DNA of 64,000 nucleotides, from the NCBI RefSeq assembly GCF_008369915.1, contig NZ_VSRN01000001.1, forward strand, positions 5,018,501 through 5,082,500, in the 5' to 3' direction. The notes under the pieces are model-generated. The model had not been told where the DNA came from and ran no database searches. It saw only the letters and a program-made list of their open reading frames with translations. Each line of letters starts with the position of its first letter. Position 1 is the first letter of the stretch. This DNA is from Dyadobacter sp. UC 10. GTDB lineage: Bacteria; Bacteroidota; Bacteroidia; Cytophagales; Spirosomataceae. This document shows positions 23,823 through 33,356 of the stretch, one piece after another. The translations under genes were made by a program, and so were the position numbers.

Positions 23823-26693
23823 TTACGGGTTTTGCTTACCCACAATAACCTTTTTTGTCTGATCGCCAACCGACAGGAAATACGGGCCGCTGGGCAAATG
23901 ATCCACTTTTACGGCGTTGCCAACCGACCATCGCTGCTTGTGGACGACCTGGCCTTTTGTATTCCGAATGATCAACTTCTGCTCACTATTCAGACCCTTT
24001 ACATACAGGTTGTGAGTGGCCGGATTTGGATAAATCACAATTTCTTCTCGCGGTTGTTTTACCGAAATGATTCTTGAATATTCAAATTTACCGTCCGAAC
24101 CGTCCGCCGCATAATCGAGTTGTTTGAGCCGGTAGTAAGCAGTGGGTAGGGGGTTAATATCCCTGAAATTATATGTCTTCCTAGCCTGGGAATCTCCGGC
24201 TCCATCTACAAAACCAATTTTTTCGAATGTCCTCGCATCGGCACTCTTTTCGATTTCGAATCCTGCATTATTTGTTTCAGAGGTAGTTTCCCAGGTTAGC
24301 AGCACGCCGTTTCCCTGCGATTTGCCGGTGAATGAGATCAGTGTTACCGGCAGCGCGGAGCATTCTGTTCCAGAAAAGCCGTCGCCAGTGAATATCCAGC
24401 CTTTTGCCACATCCAGGTGGTCGCGCGCGGCTATGGCATTGGTCCCAAATAGTCGGCCACTGGCATCTAATATGAGGTTGTTAGGCGTGTTGGGATTCGC
24501 GTTCCAGCCGATCAGTGTAGCACTGTAATGGTCGCAATCCAAACCGGAATTGGTCAACATCCCTTCCAGCGAAACTAATGATTCAAGTGACCATGCGCCC
24601 AGGTACTGGTTAAAAGTAGTAGCATCATTAAACATGTTTCCCATATCCCGCACATTAGCGGTGTTCCAGCCACCGATGGGCTGATTAAAACCAGCAGCTT
24701 CGAAAAACATGCCTGCCATATCGGTCACATTTGCCGTATTCCAGCTACCTATTGGTTGGTTGAAGGCTTCGGTTTGTTCAAACATGGAGAACATGCTACG
24801 CACATTGGATATGTTCCAGTTACCAATGGGTCGGTTGAAAGCGGTGGCGCCGCTGAACAGCACGTCCATATATTGCACATTGGAGGTGTTCCAATCGCCT
24901 ATGTTAGCCGGGCCATCCAGTGTAGTGCATCCCTGAAACATGGCGGCCATATCAGTCACGCCGGACAGGTTAGGCACGTCGGTGGCGCTGATATTCAGAT
25001 TAGAACAACCCGAAAATGCGCCACCCATGGAGGCCCAGGCTATGTCTCCCCATTGCGCTACATCAAGTAGTTTTTCTTTGTCTCCGAAACCACGAAAATA
25101 TATCTGGGGAAAAGTACCACGGATTCGAATGGTGTAGGTGCCAGCCACTCCAAAATCATGCGTGACATCGCCAGTGATGCCGGCCTGGTCATAAATGCCG
25201 TCATTATTCCAATCCACCTCGTAATTGTAGCCGACGCCTGTTGTCGGGATAGTAATGGATGTGCCGTTGGAATCTCCGATGTTGTCGGTTTTCCAGGTGG
25301 TAATGAAGGGTGAGGGGCAGAAGGTGCCCGAGGCGGCGTCACCGGTGAAAATCCAGCCTTTTGTGGTCATGAGGTTGGTGCGGGCAGCTACGGCATTGGT
25401 TCCGTATAACCGGCCTGCGGCACCGAGCGAGAGATTGCTGCGCGTGCCGGGGTTGGAGTTCCAGCCGTTGAGGGTGGCGCTGTAATTTTCGCAATCCATA
25501 CCACAATTATTCAGCATATCGGTCATTTCAAAAAACGGGCGTACTAACCACCCAGCTAAGGATTGATTAAAAGCCGTGGCGTCAGCAAACATGCCTTCAA
25601 AATGATTCACAACGGAGGTGTTCCAGTTTCCGATAGGTTGATTGAAGGCGGAGGCTGCCTGGAACATGTTGACCATACGGGTCACTTTCACCGTGTTCCA
25701 GTTACCTATGGGCTGGTTAAAAGCGGCGGCCTCACAGAACATATAGTCAAAAGTGACAGCACTGGCTGTGTTCCAGTTACCGATGGGTTGATTAAAGGCA
25801 GTGGCCTTGAAAAACATGCCTTCCATATTGATCACTTTCGCGGTATTCCAGTTACCGATGGGCTGGTTGAAGTTAGTGGCCTCACAGAATAAGGAGCCCA
25901 TGGTAGTAACATTGGCTGTATTCCAGCTACCAATAGGCTGATTAAAGGAGGTGGCCCCGAAAAACATGTGTTCCATAATGATCAGACTGGCGGTGTTCCA
26001 GTTATCGATAGGTTGGTTAAAGGCGGAGGCTTCCTCAAACATAAAGCCCATGTCGGACACGTTCCCAGTGTTCCAATTTCCGATTGGCTGGTTAAACGCC
26101 TTGGTTCCGGCGAACATGCGTTCCATGTGGGTCACATTGGCCGTGTTCCAGTTCCCTATGTTGGCCGGTCCATTCAGAACAGTGCAGTTCTGAAACATGC
26201 TTGTCATATCTGTTACACCGGACAGATCGGGCAAGTCGGTTGCGCTGATGTTCAGATTGGCGCAACCCCCAAAGGCAAGGTTCATACTTGTCCAGGCTAT
26301 ATCACCCCATTGCGCGACATCAAGCAGTTTTAGTCTATCCGTCGGATAATCGCCCAAAAGTATCCTTGGGAAAGACCCTCTGATGCGGACGGTATAGATG
26401 CCCGCTACCCCAAAATTATGGGTGACATTGCCTGTAATGCCTGACTGGTCATAGACGCCGTCATTGTTCCAGTCCACCTCATAATTGTAGCCCGCACCTG
26501 TTGTCGGAATGGTAATGGAGGTGCTGTTCGAAGTCCCGGTATTATCGGTTTTCCAGGTCGTGATGAAGGGTTGCTGCGCATAGGAGGTAGTCGCCGCTAA
26601 AATGATGATGCACAACAACACCGCTAAACGAAGGAGTCCATTCACGGAGAAGAATACATAGTTGGTTTTTGAGACAAGTAGTGTTTTAAGCAT
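23823..26693 (-). CDS. BspA-like (DUF285) surface protein with T9SS sorting domain
   Basis: A 956-residue secreted protein. A signal peptide (about 1-40) is followed by two copies of a module: a PKD-like domain opening with PFITTWKTDN, a spacer, and an array of 25-residue DUF285 repeats (eight in the first module, four in the second, pattern FNQPIGNWNT...M..MF). After these come a fibronectin-like segment beginning LPVTLISFTGK and a C-terminal type IX secretion sorting domain (IYPNPATHNLYVKG through KKVIVGKQ). The protein should be cell-surface attached or released. Relatives mediate adhesion. The duplicated module implies internal duplication plus repeat expansion. Confidence 0.9.
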   Translation of the reverse strand: MLKTLLVSKTNYVFFSVNGLLRLAVLLCIIILAATTSYAQQPFITTWKTDNTGTSNSTSITIPTTGAGYNYEVDWNNDGVYDQSGITGNVTHNFGVAGIYTVRIRGSFPRILLGDYPTDRLKLLDVAQWGDIAWTSMNLAFGGCANLNISATDLPDLSGVTDMTSMFQNCTVLNGPANIGNWNTANVTHMERMFAGTKAFNQPIGNWNTGNVSDMGFMFEEASAFNQPIDNWNTASLIIMEHMFFGATSFNQPIGSWNTANVTTMGSLFCEATNFNQPIGNWNTAKVINMEGMFFKATAFNQPIGNWNTASAVTFDYMFCEAAAFNQPIGNWNTVKVTRMVNMFQAASAFNQPIGNWNTSVVNHFEGMFADATAFNQSLAGWLVRPFFEMTDMLNNCGMDCENYSATLNGWNSNPGTRSNLSLGAAGRLYGTNAVAARTNLMTTKGWIFTGDAASGTFCPSPFITTWKTDNIGDSNGTSITIPTTGVGYNYEVDWNNDGIYDQAGITGDVTHDFGVAGTYTIRIRGTFPQIYFRGFGDKEKLLDVAQWGDIAWASMGGAFSGCSNLNISATDVPNLSGVTDMAAMFQGCTTLDGPANIGDWNTSNVQYMDVLFSGATAFNRPIGNWNISNVRSMFSMFEQTEAFNQPIGSWNTANVTDMAGMFFEAAGFNQPIGGWNTANVRDMGNMFNDATTFNQYLGAWSLESLVSLEGMLTNSGLDCDHYSATLIGWNANPNTPNNLILDASGRLFGTNAIAARDHLDVAKGWIFTGDGFSGTECSALPVTLISFTGKSQGNGVLLTWETTSETNNAGFEIEKSADARTFEKIGFVDGAGDSQARKTYNFRDINPLPTAYYRLKQLDYAADGSDGKFEYSRIISVKQPREEIVIYPNPATHNLYVKGLNSEQKLIIRNTKGQVVHKQRWSVGNAVKVDHLPSGPYFLSVGDQTKKVIVGKQNP
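24603..24902 (-). repeat. DUF285 repeat array 2 (4 x 75 bp)
   Basis: Four consecutive 75-bp coding units, each a 25-residue motif with IGxWN at its start and FNQP/FNRP near its end. They diverge in the M/F positions, so the DNA identity is moderate. Confidence 0.85.
25560..26159 (-). repeat. DUF285 repeat array 1 (8 x 75 bp)
   Basis: Eight consecutive 75-bp coding units of the same 25-residue motif as the second array. The array is regular, with no frame interruption. Confidence 0.85.
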
Positions 26694-27005
26694 GTGCGAA
26701 TTGATTAGATAATAGAGGTTACATTCGTAGCATCAAATCAATGCAAAACAAACTGTAAAACAAAGTAAATCAATGGTTTATTTGGATTGGTTTGATGCCG
26801 ACGGTAACTCGGCTGTTGACCTGCATATTACACTTTACGTACCTGCTTCGGTTTACTCGGAACGATACTATTTGAGTGGATCAATGGTAATATGATCTTG
26901 AAGGTGCCCGTCGCAGCCTTATGAAGGCTACAACGGGTCGGGGCCGGGGTTGAACTATCGCCGCAGCTGCACTCCGGAATGGATCCCATCGATTGCACGG
27001 CAGAT
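26694..27005. other. Intergenic region, no gene seen
   Basis: 312 bp between the start of the BspA-like gene and the end of the DinB gene. The first 130 bp are AT-rich and probably hold the promoter of the surface-protein gene. I find no open frame, hairpin with T-run or repeat worth naming in the rest. Confidence 0.5.
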
Positions 27006-27611
27006 TTATTTAGGGAAATTCGGGTCTGCTTTTACTTTCCGGATCTGCCTTAAATGCCTGTCGACATGTCCCCATTGATAAATGTACACCTGGTGCATAT
27101 TTCTTGGGTTAGGGGTCGCAGTCAGCTCAAAGTGTGCCCTCATATCTGCCTCGGTCTTTTTCAAAAAAGCCAGGTTTTGCTCCCGGCGGCTTAGGAAGAA
27201 GGCAAGGTTATCCTTTCCCTTAATAAAACCGGTCGGAATGGCGATGTCCGCCGCTACGTGTGGGTTTGTTTCCATGATAAAATCCGAGTAGTAGCTGTCG
27301 GGCCTGCTCGATTTGTTCAGTTCAGGCTGTGGCTTACTACGCGACCCCATACTGATTTCGCGTGCCCAGATGATCTCCCATAGAGCGAGGTGTTCCACAA
27401 TTTGGCCGATAGACCACCGTTCCGCCGACTCATGAAATGCCCACTGGGCGGGCGTCAGATTTTCGGTTTCCTTTACCAGCTCATCCCGCGTCCTGTTGAA
27501 TTGGTCAATCGTAAATTGCCGGTCTGTCTCTGTCCAGAGCTTTTCCTGAGCAAAAGACGAACACGTAAGAAAAGTGAATGACAGTAAGACGAAAAACTTT
27601 AAGTGCTTCAT
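27006..27611 (-). CDS. Exported DinB-fold protein
   Basis: A 201-residue protein with a signal peptide (about 1-21, SSFAQ) and a DinB/YfiT-type bundle. The characteristic ERWSIGQIVEHLALWE motif supplies one His, and the C-terminal QWGHVDRHLRQI supplies two more. Metal-dependent function is likely, substrate unknown. Monocistronic, divergent from the susC gene 510 bp away. Confidence 0.82.
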   Translation of the reverse strand: MKHLKFFVLLSFTFLTCSSFAQEKLWTETDRQFTIDQFNRTRDELVKETENLTPAQWAFHESAERWSIGQIVEHLALWEIIWAREISMGSRSKPQPELNKSSRPDSYYSDFIMETNPHVAADIAIPTGFIKGKDNLAFFLSRREQNLAFLKKTEADMRAHFELTATPNPRNMHQVYIYQWGHVDRHLRQIRKVKADPNFPK

Positions 27612-28122
27612 TTTCAGTTATTTTAGGTTTGCCCAAAACTAGGAGAAAATATGAAACGTGAAAAAAGCATTGTGTAGCCGGCAAATTTATTGAGCAAACG
27701 GATATGCGCTCTACACTGCTTTTGACCAACACCGAAGGGGATTGCGATTGATGGAATCGTTTTTACGGATTCGACATTGACGTCCTGAATCCAATTTTAC
27801 TCTGAAATAGTCCCGGACTCGCTTTGGCAATAGTTTGGATTTAAGAGGTAATGCGTACTCAAAAACTGGCATGCTGAAATTTATCGGCGTACCAGTTTTT
27901 CTTGTATGTGATAGTACTAATCTGCGAATTAAAAGTAAGTAAAGAAGTTTCGGTCGCCCCTGCGGATCTCCCTGGGGAATGTAAATTTTTTGTTTTGAAA
28001 TAGTATGCATGCATAACATAATGATAATATGAAAGACGCGCCTTAACTGAAATCCCTATTGTCTCTAACCATTACGATCACCTTAACAACCCTGTCAAAT
28101 TATTCGCATCAAACTTTACTTT
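27612..28122. other. Long leader upstream of susC
   Basis: 510 bp with no convincing gene; short minus-strand frames here have no protein-like character. A 9-bp inverted repeat, AAAAACTGG at 27861-27869 and CCAGTTTTT at 27892-27900 with a 22-bp spacer, lies about 220 bp before susC and may be a leader hairpin or operator. No ECF sigma, anti-sigma or hybrid two-component gene lies nearby, so control of susC/susD must come from elsewhere. Confidence 0.45.
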
Positions 28123-31100
28123 ATGAAATCACCGGCTACAAAATTCATCAGGCAAATGACGTGCTACCTGCGAATTTCAGCACTGTTTCTGCTTCTTTCG
28201 CCAGGACTGCTTTATGCAAGTATTTCCAATGGAAACGATGTAAAAAAAATCACAGTCCAGGACCGCACCGTCACGGGTAGAGTAACTTCCAGGGCTGACA
28301 ACAGCGGAATGCCAGGAGTGAACGTAGTGTTGAAAGGCACACAAAAAGGGACCAGTACTGATGCAGACGGAAAGTATTCCATCGAAGTTTCAGGTGAGAA
28401 CCCGGTTCTGATTTTTTCTTTTGTAGGATACGAAGCTTCGGAAACTGAAGTGGGCAATCGTAGCGTGGTAGACATAGCTCTTGCGGCAAGTTCAGAAAGT
28501 CTCCAGGAAGTGGTGGTGACTGCCCTCGGGATAAAAAGAGAAGAAAAGTCGCTAGGCTACAATGTGGGAAAAGTGGATGGAAAGGAACTTACGAAGGTAG
28601 TTCAGGAGAATGTATTGAATTCGATTTCTGGCAAGGTTGCCGGCGTGACGATCAATGCAACTGGGGGAACAGGGTCTTCGGTGAGTATGGTAATCCGTGG
28701 CGCCACTTCGCTAAACAGTGACAATCAGCCATTGTTCGTGATCGATGGGGTTCCCATCGCCAATACGCTGAACAATGTCAGCCAGATCGGGACCAACAAC
28801 CGGGTAGATTACGGTAACGCGATATCCGGCTTGAACCCTGAGGATATTGAAAATATATCTGTCCTGAAAGGCCCGAGTGCAGCCGCATTGTACGGTTCCC
28901 GAGCAGGAAACGGAGTCGTTTTGATTACAACCAAAAGTGGAAGCAAGAATAAAAAAATGACCGTTTCGGTTAATTCCAGCACAGTTTTTGACAAGCCTTA
29001 CCGATTTTTAAAATGGCAGACTCAGCTTGGTTCAGGGCAGTTTTCGGGTATCCCGGCTGATATTTCCGGCAATCCGTACAGCAATCCGTTTGGGAAAATA
29101 ATAGACGAAAGCGTAGGAGGGACTGGCGGCGGTGCATTGGACAAAGGTTACAAAGAAATTCAGTGGAACAGTCCGATTGGTCCTGACGGCAAAAAAGTAC
29201 CTTTGGAACTGATATCGCATCCCAACAACGCCAAAAATTTCCTTCAAACCGGTGTGACGACAACCAACAGTGTTGCGATCTCCAACAATACCGATCTGGT
29301 AACTTACAGGATTTCGTATAACAACATGCGAAACAAAGGCATAATACCCAATTCTGATTTATTCCGCAATACTTTAAACCTGAACACATCCGTAAAAATC
29401 AGTGAAAAGATACGGCTGAGCACTAATCTGGATGTGAGCAGAAATAACTCGAACAACAGGCCCTCGGGTAATACGGGAAGTAATCCGCTGGAAGGTGTGT
29501 ACGAACTTTCCCCTCACATTGATGTGCGGGATTTGGAACAATACTGGATGCCGGGCCAGGAGGGATTGCAACAGCGCACACCGTTCAATGGCGTATTCAA
29601 CAATCCATATTTCCTTTCGAAGGAAATCAAAAACAGCTTTGTGCGTGATCGTATTTTCGGAAATTTAAAGGCGGACTATCAAATCACGCCTGAACTCAGT
29701 ATCATGGGACGAGTGGCTCTCGACACCTATAATGAGCAACGCGAATCCAAGATTGCGAATAGTTACGTGAGCGATCCTCGTGGTGCTTATGGTTTGATTA
29801 GTATCAAGGGCCTCGAGACGAACACGGATTTCCTGGCGACATTCAGAGAAGAGTTAAAGAATTTTAGTTTTTCGGTTTCCGCAGGAGGTAACTACCGTTA
29901 CCAGACCGGATCGAATGTTACAAACACCACCAAGAGTGGTACCGGCCTGATTGTGCCAGGTGTTTACACTTTGCAAAACATCTTGCCTGACAACTTGTTT
30001 TATGCAAGCAGCTTATCCAAACGTGGTATTTACAGTGTGTACGGACTAGCTAACATTGGTTTCAAAGACATGGTTTTTCTTGACGTAACCGCCCGGAATG
30101 ACTGGTCGAGTACACTGCCGAAGGGAAACAATTCTTATTTCTATCCGTCTGCCTCTCTGAGTGTGCTCGTCAATGAAATGCTGCCTGATATCAATGCATT
30201 GAGTCTGTTCAAACTCAGGGGAGGAGTGGCGCAGGTTGGTAACGATGCCTCTCCCTACCAGCTTGAGACAACATTGGCCAACGCCGGAACCTGGGGGGCG
30301 ATCCCAAGGTTGTCGGTGCCGAATAATTTGCTTATCAACAATTTGAAGCCTGAAATTGCCACATCTTATGAAGCCGGTGTGGATCTTAATTTGTTCCAGA
30401 ACAGGCTGAGGATGTCAGGAACCTATTATGTTGTCGAAAACAGGAACCAGATACTAAGTACCAAGCTGCCTCCTTCGTCAGGCTATGTCGGGAAAAATAT
30501 TAATGCCGGGCTCCTTGTGAGTAAAGGGCTGGAATTTTCTCTGGGAGGTACGCCCATACAAGGTGAAAACTTCCGCTGGGATATCAATGCCAACATATCC
30601 AGAAACCGCACACGCATCAAAGAACTCGCTGACGACATACCTTACTTCACATTATGGTCTGATGCGAAAGGTGGTGCGTGGACTTATGTGGGGGACGAAA
30701 TCGGGGACATTTACGATGCAAAACTGGTAACGGTTACTGACAAAAGTTCGCCGTACTATGACTATCCTTTACTGGACAAAAATGGAAAATGGCAGGCAAT
30801 AGACGCCATACAGTCCAAGAACAAGATTGGGAATTTCAACCCACGCTTCATCATGGGAATGCAGACCTCCGTTTCATACAAAGGAGTCAGTTTGAGTTTG
30901 TCGTTTGATTGGCGCAACGGGGGCGATTTTGTATCTCAAACTTACCGTTATGGCGAGGAGCACATGCGATCCCAGTTGTTTTTGGACAAGCTGATCAATC
31001 CCAACGGAATGAGCGGGGATGAGCTGGAAAATTACCTCATTGCCAACCAGGACCAGATGATCAAGGTAAATGGAAATACTTTTCCTGTTGTGGGCGGCCC

Positions 31101-31578
31101 CACTCCCGACTTTGGAAGTTTCCCGGTGAAGTATAGCGGTATACCGCTTCCACATGGTGGTGCTTTCGTACCAGGTGTAATTGCCAACTACGATGCTGAC
31201 GGAAATCTGACAGGTTATACCAGAAATCTGGGTGGAAGTTCTACCGTATACCAGCCGATAGCGGGTCTTACAACGTGGTCATTTACGAAACCCTTTACAT
31301 ACGACGCATCTTTTATCAAACTGCGTGAAGTTGCGGTAGGGTATGAGCTGCCTGCTAAAATGGTCAGAAGGATTGGCCTGCAAAGCGCAAACGTATCTGT
31401 TTACAGCCGTAACATCATGCTATGGACTGCGGCCAAAATCGGTATTGACCCTGAAACCGCTTTCCAGCTGGAAGCCGGGACGCAGGGCAATGGTATTCAG
31501 TTTAAGCAGGGAATTGAGCGATATAACGTAACTCCATGGGTCATGCCTATTGGGTTCAAGGTTGGGCTAACGTTTTAA
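28123..31578 (+). CDS. SusC/RagA-type TonB-dependent outer-membrane transporter
   Basis: A 1151-residue protein with a signal peptide (about 1-35), a carboxypeptidase-regulatory-like domain (about 50-125, VTGRVTSRADNSGMPGVNVVLKG), a plug domain (about 150-265, with the SLNSDNQPLFVIDGVPI and VLKGPSAAALYGSRAGNGV motifs) and a 22-strand barrel ending in Phe (VGLTF). It imports large nutrients such as oligosaccharides or peptides together with the SusD partner encoded 22 bp downstream. The ligand cannot be predicted from sequence; no glycoside hydrolase lies in the locus. Confidence 0.95.
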   Translation: MKSPATKFIRQMTCYLRISALFLLLSPGLLYASISNGNDVKKITVQDRTVTGRVTSRADNSGMPGVNVVLKGTQKGTSTDADGKYSIEVSGENPVLIFSFVGYEASETEVGNRSVVDIALAASSESLQEVVVTALGIKREEKSLGYNVGKVDGKELTKVVQENVLNSISGKVAGVTINATGGTGSSVSMVIRGATSLNSDNQPLFVIDGVPIANTLNNVSQIGTNNRVDYGNAISGLNPEDIENISVLKGPSAAALYGSRAGNGVVLITTKSGSKNKKMTVSVNSSTVFDKPYRFLKWQTQLGSGQFSGIPADISGNPYSNPFGKIIDESVGGTGGGALDKGYKEIQWNSPIGPDGKKVPLELISHPNNAKNFLQTGVTTTNSVAISNNTDLVTYRISYNNMRNKGIIPNSDLFRNTLNLNTSVKISEKIRLSTNLDVSRNNSNNRPSGNTGSNPLEGVYELSPHIDVRDLEQYWMPGQEGLQQRTPFNGVFNNPYFLSKEIKNSFVRDRIFGNLKADYQITPELSIMGRVALDTYNEQRESKIANSYVSDPRGAYGLISIKGLETNTDFLATFREELKNFSFSVSAGGNYRYQTGSNVTNTTKSGTGLIVPGVYTLQNILPDNLFYASSLSKRGIYSVYGLANIGFKDMVFLDVTARNDWSSTLPKGNNSYFYPSASLSVLVNEMLPDINALSLFKLRGGVAQVGNDASPYQLETTLANAGTWGAIPRLSVPNNLLINNLKPEIATSYEAGVDLNLFQNRLRMSGTYYVVENRNQILSTKLPPSSGYVGKNINAGLLVSKGLEFSLGGTPIQGENFRWDINANISRNRTRIKELADDIPYFTLWSDAKGGAWTYVGDEIGDIYDAKLVTVTDKSSPYYDYPLLDKNGKWQAIDAIQSKNKIGNFNPRFIMGMQTSVSYKGVSLSLSFDWRNGGDFVSQTYRYGEEHMRSQLFLDKLINPNGMSGDELENYLIANQDQMIKVNGNTFPVVGGPTPDFGSFPVKYSGIPLPHGGAFVPGVIANYDADGNLTGYTRNLGGSSTVYQPIAGLTTWSFTKPFTYDASFIKLREVAVGYELPAKMVRRIGLQSANVSVYSRNIMLWTAAKIGIDPETAFQLEAGTQGNGIQFKQGIERYNVTPWVMPIGFKVGLTF

Positions 31579-31600
31579 AAGAAATTAAAAATCAATACTT

Positions 31601-33235
31601 ATGAAGCATTTACGTATAAAATCAATCGTTCTGGCCATCATGGGGATTTTCATGGTGTCGTCGTGCAAGGATATTACAGAGCTGAATGACAATCCCAATG
31701 GCGTGAACCCGCTCACGGCAAATCCAAGTCTGGTATTATCGACTGTGCTTACAGAGACAGGACGGGCTTTTGTGAACCTTGGATATCAGGATGTTGCCGG
31801 TATTGTGCAGCATACCCAGAAGGATGGATGGAGCGGAGGGCATAACGACTATGATTGGGGGCAAGAAAACAGCTGGTCGGGTTACTATGACATTTTGCGG
31901 AATAACCAGTATGTATACGAACGCTCTGTTGAGCTCAAATATGAACTTCACCAGGGAATTGCGTTGGTCATCAAATCCATGATTTTTGGACTGATAGCGG
32001 ATCTTTGGGGAGACGCACCCTATACCAATGCATTGAAAGCAGCCCAGGGTGGCACAGAAAACACATTTCCTGCTTTCGACTCTCAGGAAAGTATTTATAT
32101 GGGAATCCTGGATGATCTTGAGAAAGCAAACGTGTTGCTTTCCAAAAACGCCGCTGAGTATGCTGCTGTGGGTAATTCAGATGTATATTATCAGGGAAAT
32201 CCGGCTAAGTGGCGGAAGCTTGCCAATTCTTTGAAGCTGCGCTACTACATGCGGATGTCGGTGAAAAAAGCAGATTTCGCGAAAGCCGGAATAGAGACAA
32301 TTGTTGCGAACCCAACCCAATATCCAATCATTACAGCAGCGGCAGACGATGCCACTATGGCCTATGCGGGCAATAGTTCGGCGGATTCCTGGCCGGGCGC
32401 AGTGCGTTTTGATCCGGATTCCACTAATTACCGCCGCATTAAAATGTGCGCCACTTTTGTTGAGTATCTGCAAGCTGGTAATGATCCACGTCTGGGTGTT
32501 TTTGCAAATAAAGTTCAGATCCCTCTGGTGGTTGATTCCTCATTGCCAAAGGGGACCGACCGGATCACAAATGGAAAACGCTACCTGTCTCCCGATAAAG
32601 TTACCGGCGCAATTGATACCGATCAGGAGTATGTTGGTCTGCCGGTTTCATTGCTTGGAGGTGCATCTTACAACATGAGCCCTACGGCGGCACAGGGCGC
32701 CAGAAATCCGCATGTATCCTGGCTCAACAGTATGTATATGCAGCCAACAGGCGCCTTGCTCAAATCAAGACTGATGTCTGCTGCGGAGGTGAATTTTATT
32801 CTGGCGGAAGCAGCACAGAAAGGCTGGGCAGCGGGCGATGCGAAAACCAATTATGAGGCTGCTATTCAGGCGTCTTTCACAACATGGGGGGTAGCCGGCG
32901 CACTTCCTGCGTATCTGGCGCAGCCGTTGGTTGCCTACAACGGGACCTTGAGACAAATTATCGAGCAAAAGTGGATAGCGAGCTGGACAGCTGCCACAGA
33001 AGCATGGTTTGATTACAGGAGGACCGGCTTTCCGGAACTGAAAACCGGGCCGCAAAGCAAAAGAGCCGCTTTACCCCTGCGTTTTTATTATATGCTTGAT
33101 GAAAGGAACCTCAATAAAGCCAATGCTGATAATGCCATTAGCAAACTGGAGGTAACCAAATATTCAGAAGCGGATGGTAAGAACAGCGCATGGTCGAAGC
33201 CCTGGTTGTTGCAGGGGACAACCAAACCCTGGTAG
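31601..33235 (+). CDS. SusD/RagB-type surface lipoprotein
   Basis: A 544-residue lipoprotein with SS-C at Cys22 (MVSSCKD) and the helical SusD-like_2 sequence (ELNDNPNGVNPLTANPSLVLSTVL near the start, LADLWGDAPYTNALKA in the middle, NFILAEAAQKGW later). It forms the lid of the transporter encoded upstream and binds the substrate at the cell surface. The pair with susC is translationally close and surely cotranscribed. Confidence 0.93.
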   Translation: MKHLRIKSIVLAIMGIFMVSSCKDITELNDNPNGVNPLTANPSLVLSTVLTETGRAFVNLGYQDVAGIVQHTQKDGWSGGHNDYDWGQENSWSGYYDILRNNQYVYERSVELKYELHQGIALVIKSMIFGLIADLWGDAPYTNALKAAQGGTENTFPAFDSQESIYMGILDDLEKANVLLSKNAAEYAAVGNSDVYYQGNPAKWRKLANSLKLRYYMRMSVKKADFAKAGIETIVANPTQYPIITAAADDATMAYAGNSSADSWPGAVRFDPDSTNYRRIKMCATFVEYLQAGNDPRLGVFANKVQIPLVVDSSLPKGTDRITNGKRYLSPDKVTGAIDTDQEYVGLPVSLLGGASYNMSPTAAQGARNPHVSWLNSMYMQPTGALLKSRLMSAAEVNFILAEAAQKGWAAGDAKTNYEAAIQASFTTWGVAGALPAYLAQPLVAYNGTLRQIIEQKWIASWTAATEAWFDYRRTGFPELKTGPQSKRAALPLRFYYMLDERNLNKANADNAISKLEVTKYSEADGKNSAWSKPWLLQGTTKPW

Positions 33236-33294
33236 TCGATCAGACCTGATCAGCATACCCGGTTTGCGTAAATACTAAGAATTACTTATTTCGA

Positions 33295-33314
33295 CCGGTC
33301 GGGGGGCCGACCGG
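33295..33314 (+). promoter_or_regulatory. Strong hairpin between susD and pqaA-like gene
   Basis: CCGGTCGG at 33295-33302, a loop of four G, then CCGACCGG at 33307-33314: a perfect 8-bp GC-rich stem. No T-run follows, so it is more likely an mRNA-stabilising or attenuating hairpin than a complete terminator. Confidence 0.5.
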
Positions 33315-33356
33315 CTATATTAAATGTTAAACATCAATATTGAACCAATGATTAGA

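Noticed and set aside
24603..26159. Regular 75-bp repeats resembling an array of spacers and repeats
   Set aside because: They are in-frame coding repeats of 25 residues (DUF285), not a CRISPR array; no cas genes are present.
27711..28019. Minus-strand 102-residue frame upstream of susC
   Set aside because: No motif, no plausible start context and an Arg/Lys-rich composition from translated leader DNA.
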